Shown: piece after piece, positions 15,315-15,439 of the stretch
Layout of the letters: every line of letters starts with the position of its first letter
How positions within the stretch are numbered: the stretch's first letter is position 1
Source: CAKSNH01 sp964422725
GTDB taxonomy: Bacteria > Bacillota > Clostridia > UBA1381
Assembly (NCBI GenBank): GCA_964422725.1
Contig: CAYRCC010000047.1
Span: forward strand, 1 to 15,439
Direction: 5' to 3'
DNA: 15,439 nucleotides
The notes under the pieces: model-generated
The model's database searches: none
The model's input: the letters and a program-made list of their open reading frames with translations, nothing else
What the model was told of the DNA's origin: nothing
Translations under genes and position numbers: made by a program

Positions 15315-15439
15315 CGAAAAAGCTGTTGAGCCAAGAGGGGTTGAGGGTATGCCGTCACTGATACTGTAATAACCGCTGACGTTCGGTGAAATCCGCGTTT
15401 GCATAAACATACCGCGTTTAAAACGGCACAAAATTCACG

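Overview
The window looks like chromosomal DNA of a Gram-positive, monoderm member of the Clostridia/Bacillota, possibly a gut anaerobe. The evidence is the Firmicutes-style PheS with a four-cysteine cluster, strong AGGAG ribosome binding sites, a sigma-A promoter with perfect -35 and -10 boxes, S-layer homology (SLH) cell-wall anchors joined by PTAAP-type linkers, and an ECF-type vitamin transporter. The taxonomic placement is inference.

Left part (1-4463, + strand). pheS (189-1208) and pheT (1739-4126) encode the two subunits of phenylalanyl-tRNA synthetase. They are separated by a small P-loop nucleotide kinase-like gene (1208-1735) packed into the operon with a 1-base overlap and a 3-base gap. 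The pheT end faces the end of the next operon across a 337-base convergent spacer holding about ten hairpins, including a strong rho-independent terminator at 4436-4461.

Central part (4464-14557, - strand) is the most interesting region. A cobalamin riboswitch (14393-14557), with a visible terminator and a competing hairpin downstream, heads a five-gene operon in which every junction overlaps. In transcription order it encodes: a 1286-residue SLH-anchored surface protein with two DUF4430-like domains and Ig-like domains; a 518-residue SLH-anchored protein with an alpha/alpha-toroid (prenyltransferase/transcobalamin-alpha-like) domain; a 272-residue membrane-anchored DUF4430 protein; an ECF transporter T component; and an 878-residue fusion of two ECF ATPase domains with a membrane S-type domain. 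DUF4430 resembles the C-terminal beta domain of transcobalamin and intrinsic factor, and the toroid resembles their N-terminal alpha domain. My reading is that this is a cell-wall-displayed, split transcobalamin-like corrinoid capture system feeding a dedicated ECF importer, shut off when cobalamin is abundant. The riboswitch and the domain assignments are seen in sequence; the function of the surface proteins is inference.

Right part (14558-15439). A non-coding stretch holds seven consecutive perfect or near-perfect palindromes, with a final copy that repeats the first exactly. It is followed by a consensus promoter, initiator tRNA-fMet (15122-15198) and its terminator. A short repeat near the right edge matches one near the left edge upstream of pheS, which points to a dispersed intergenic repeat family.
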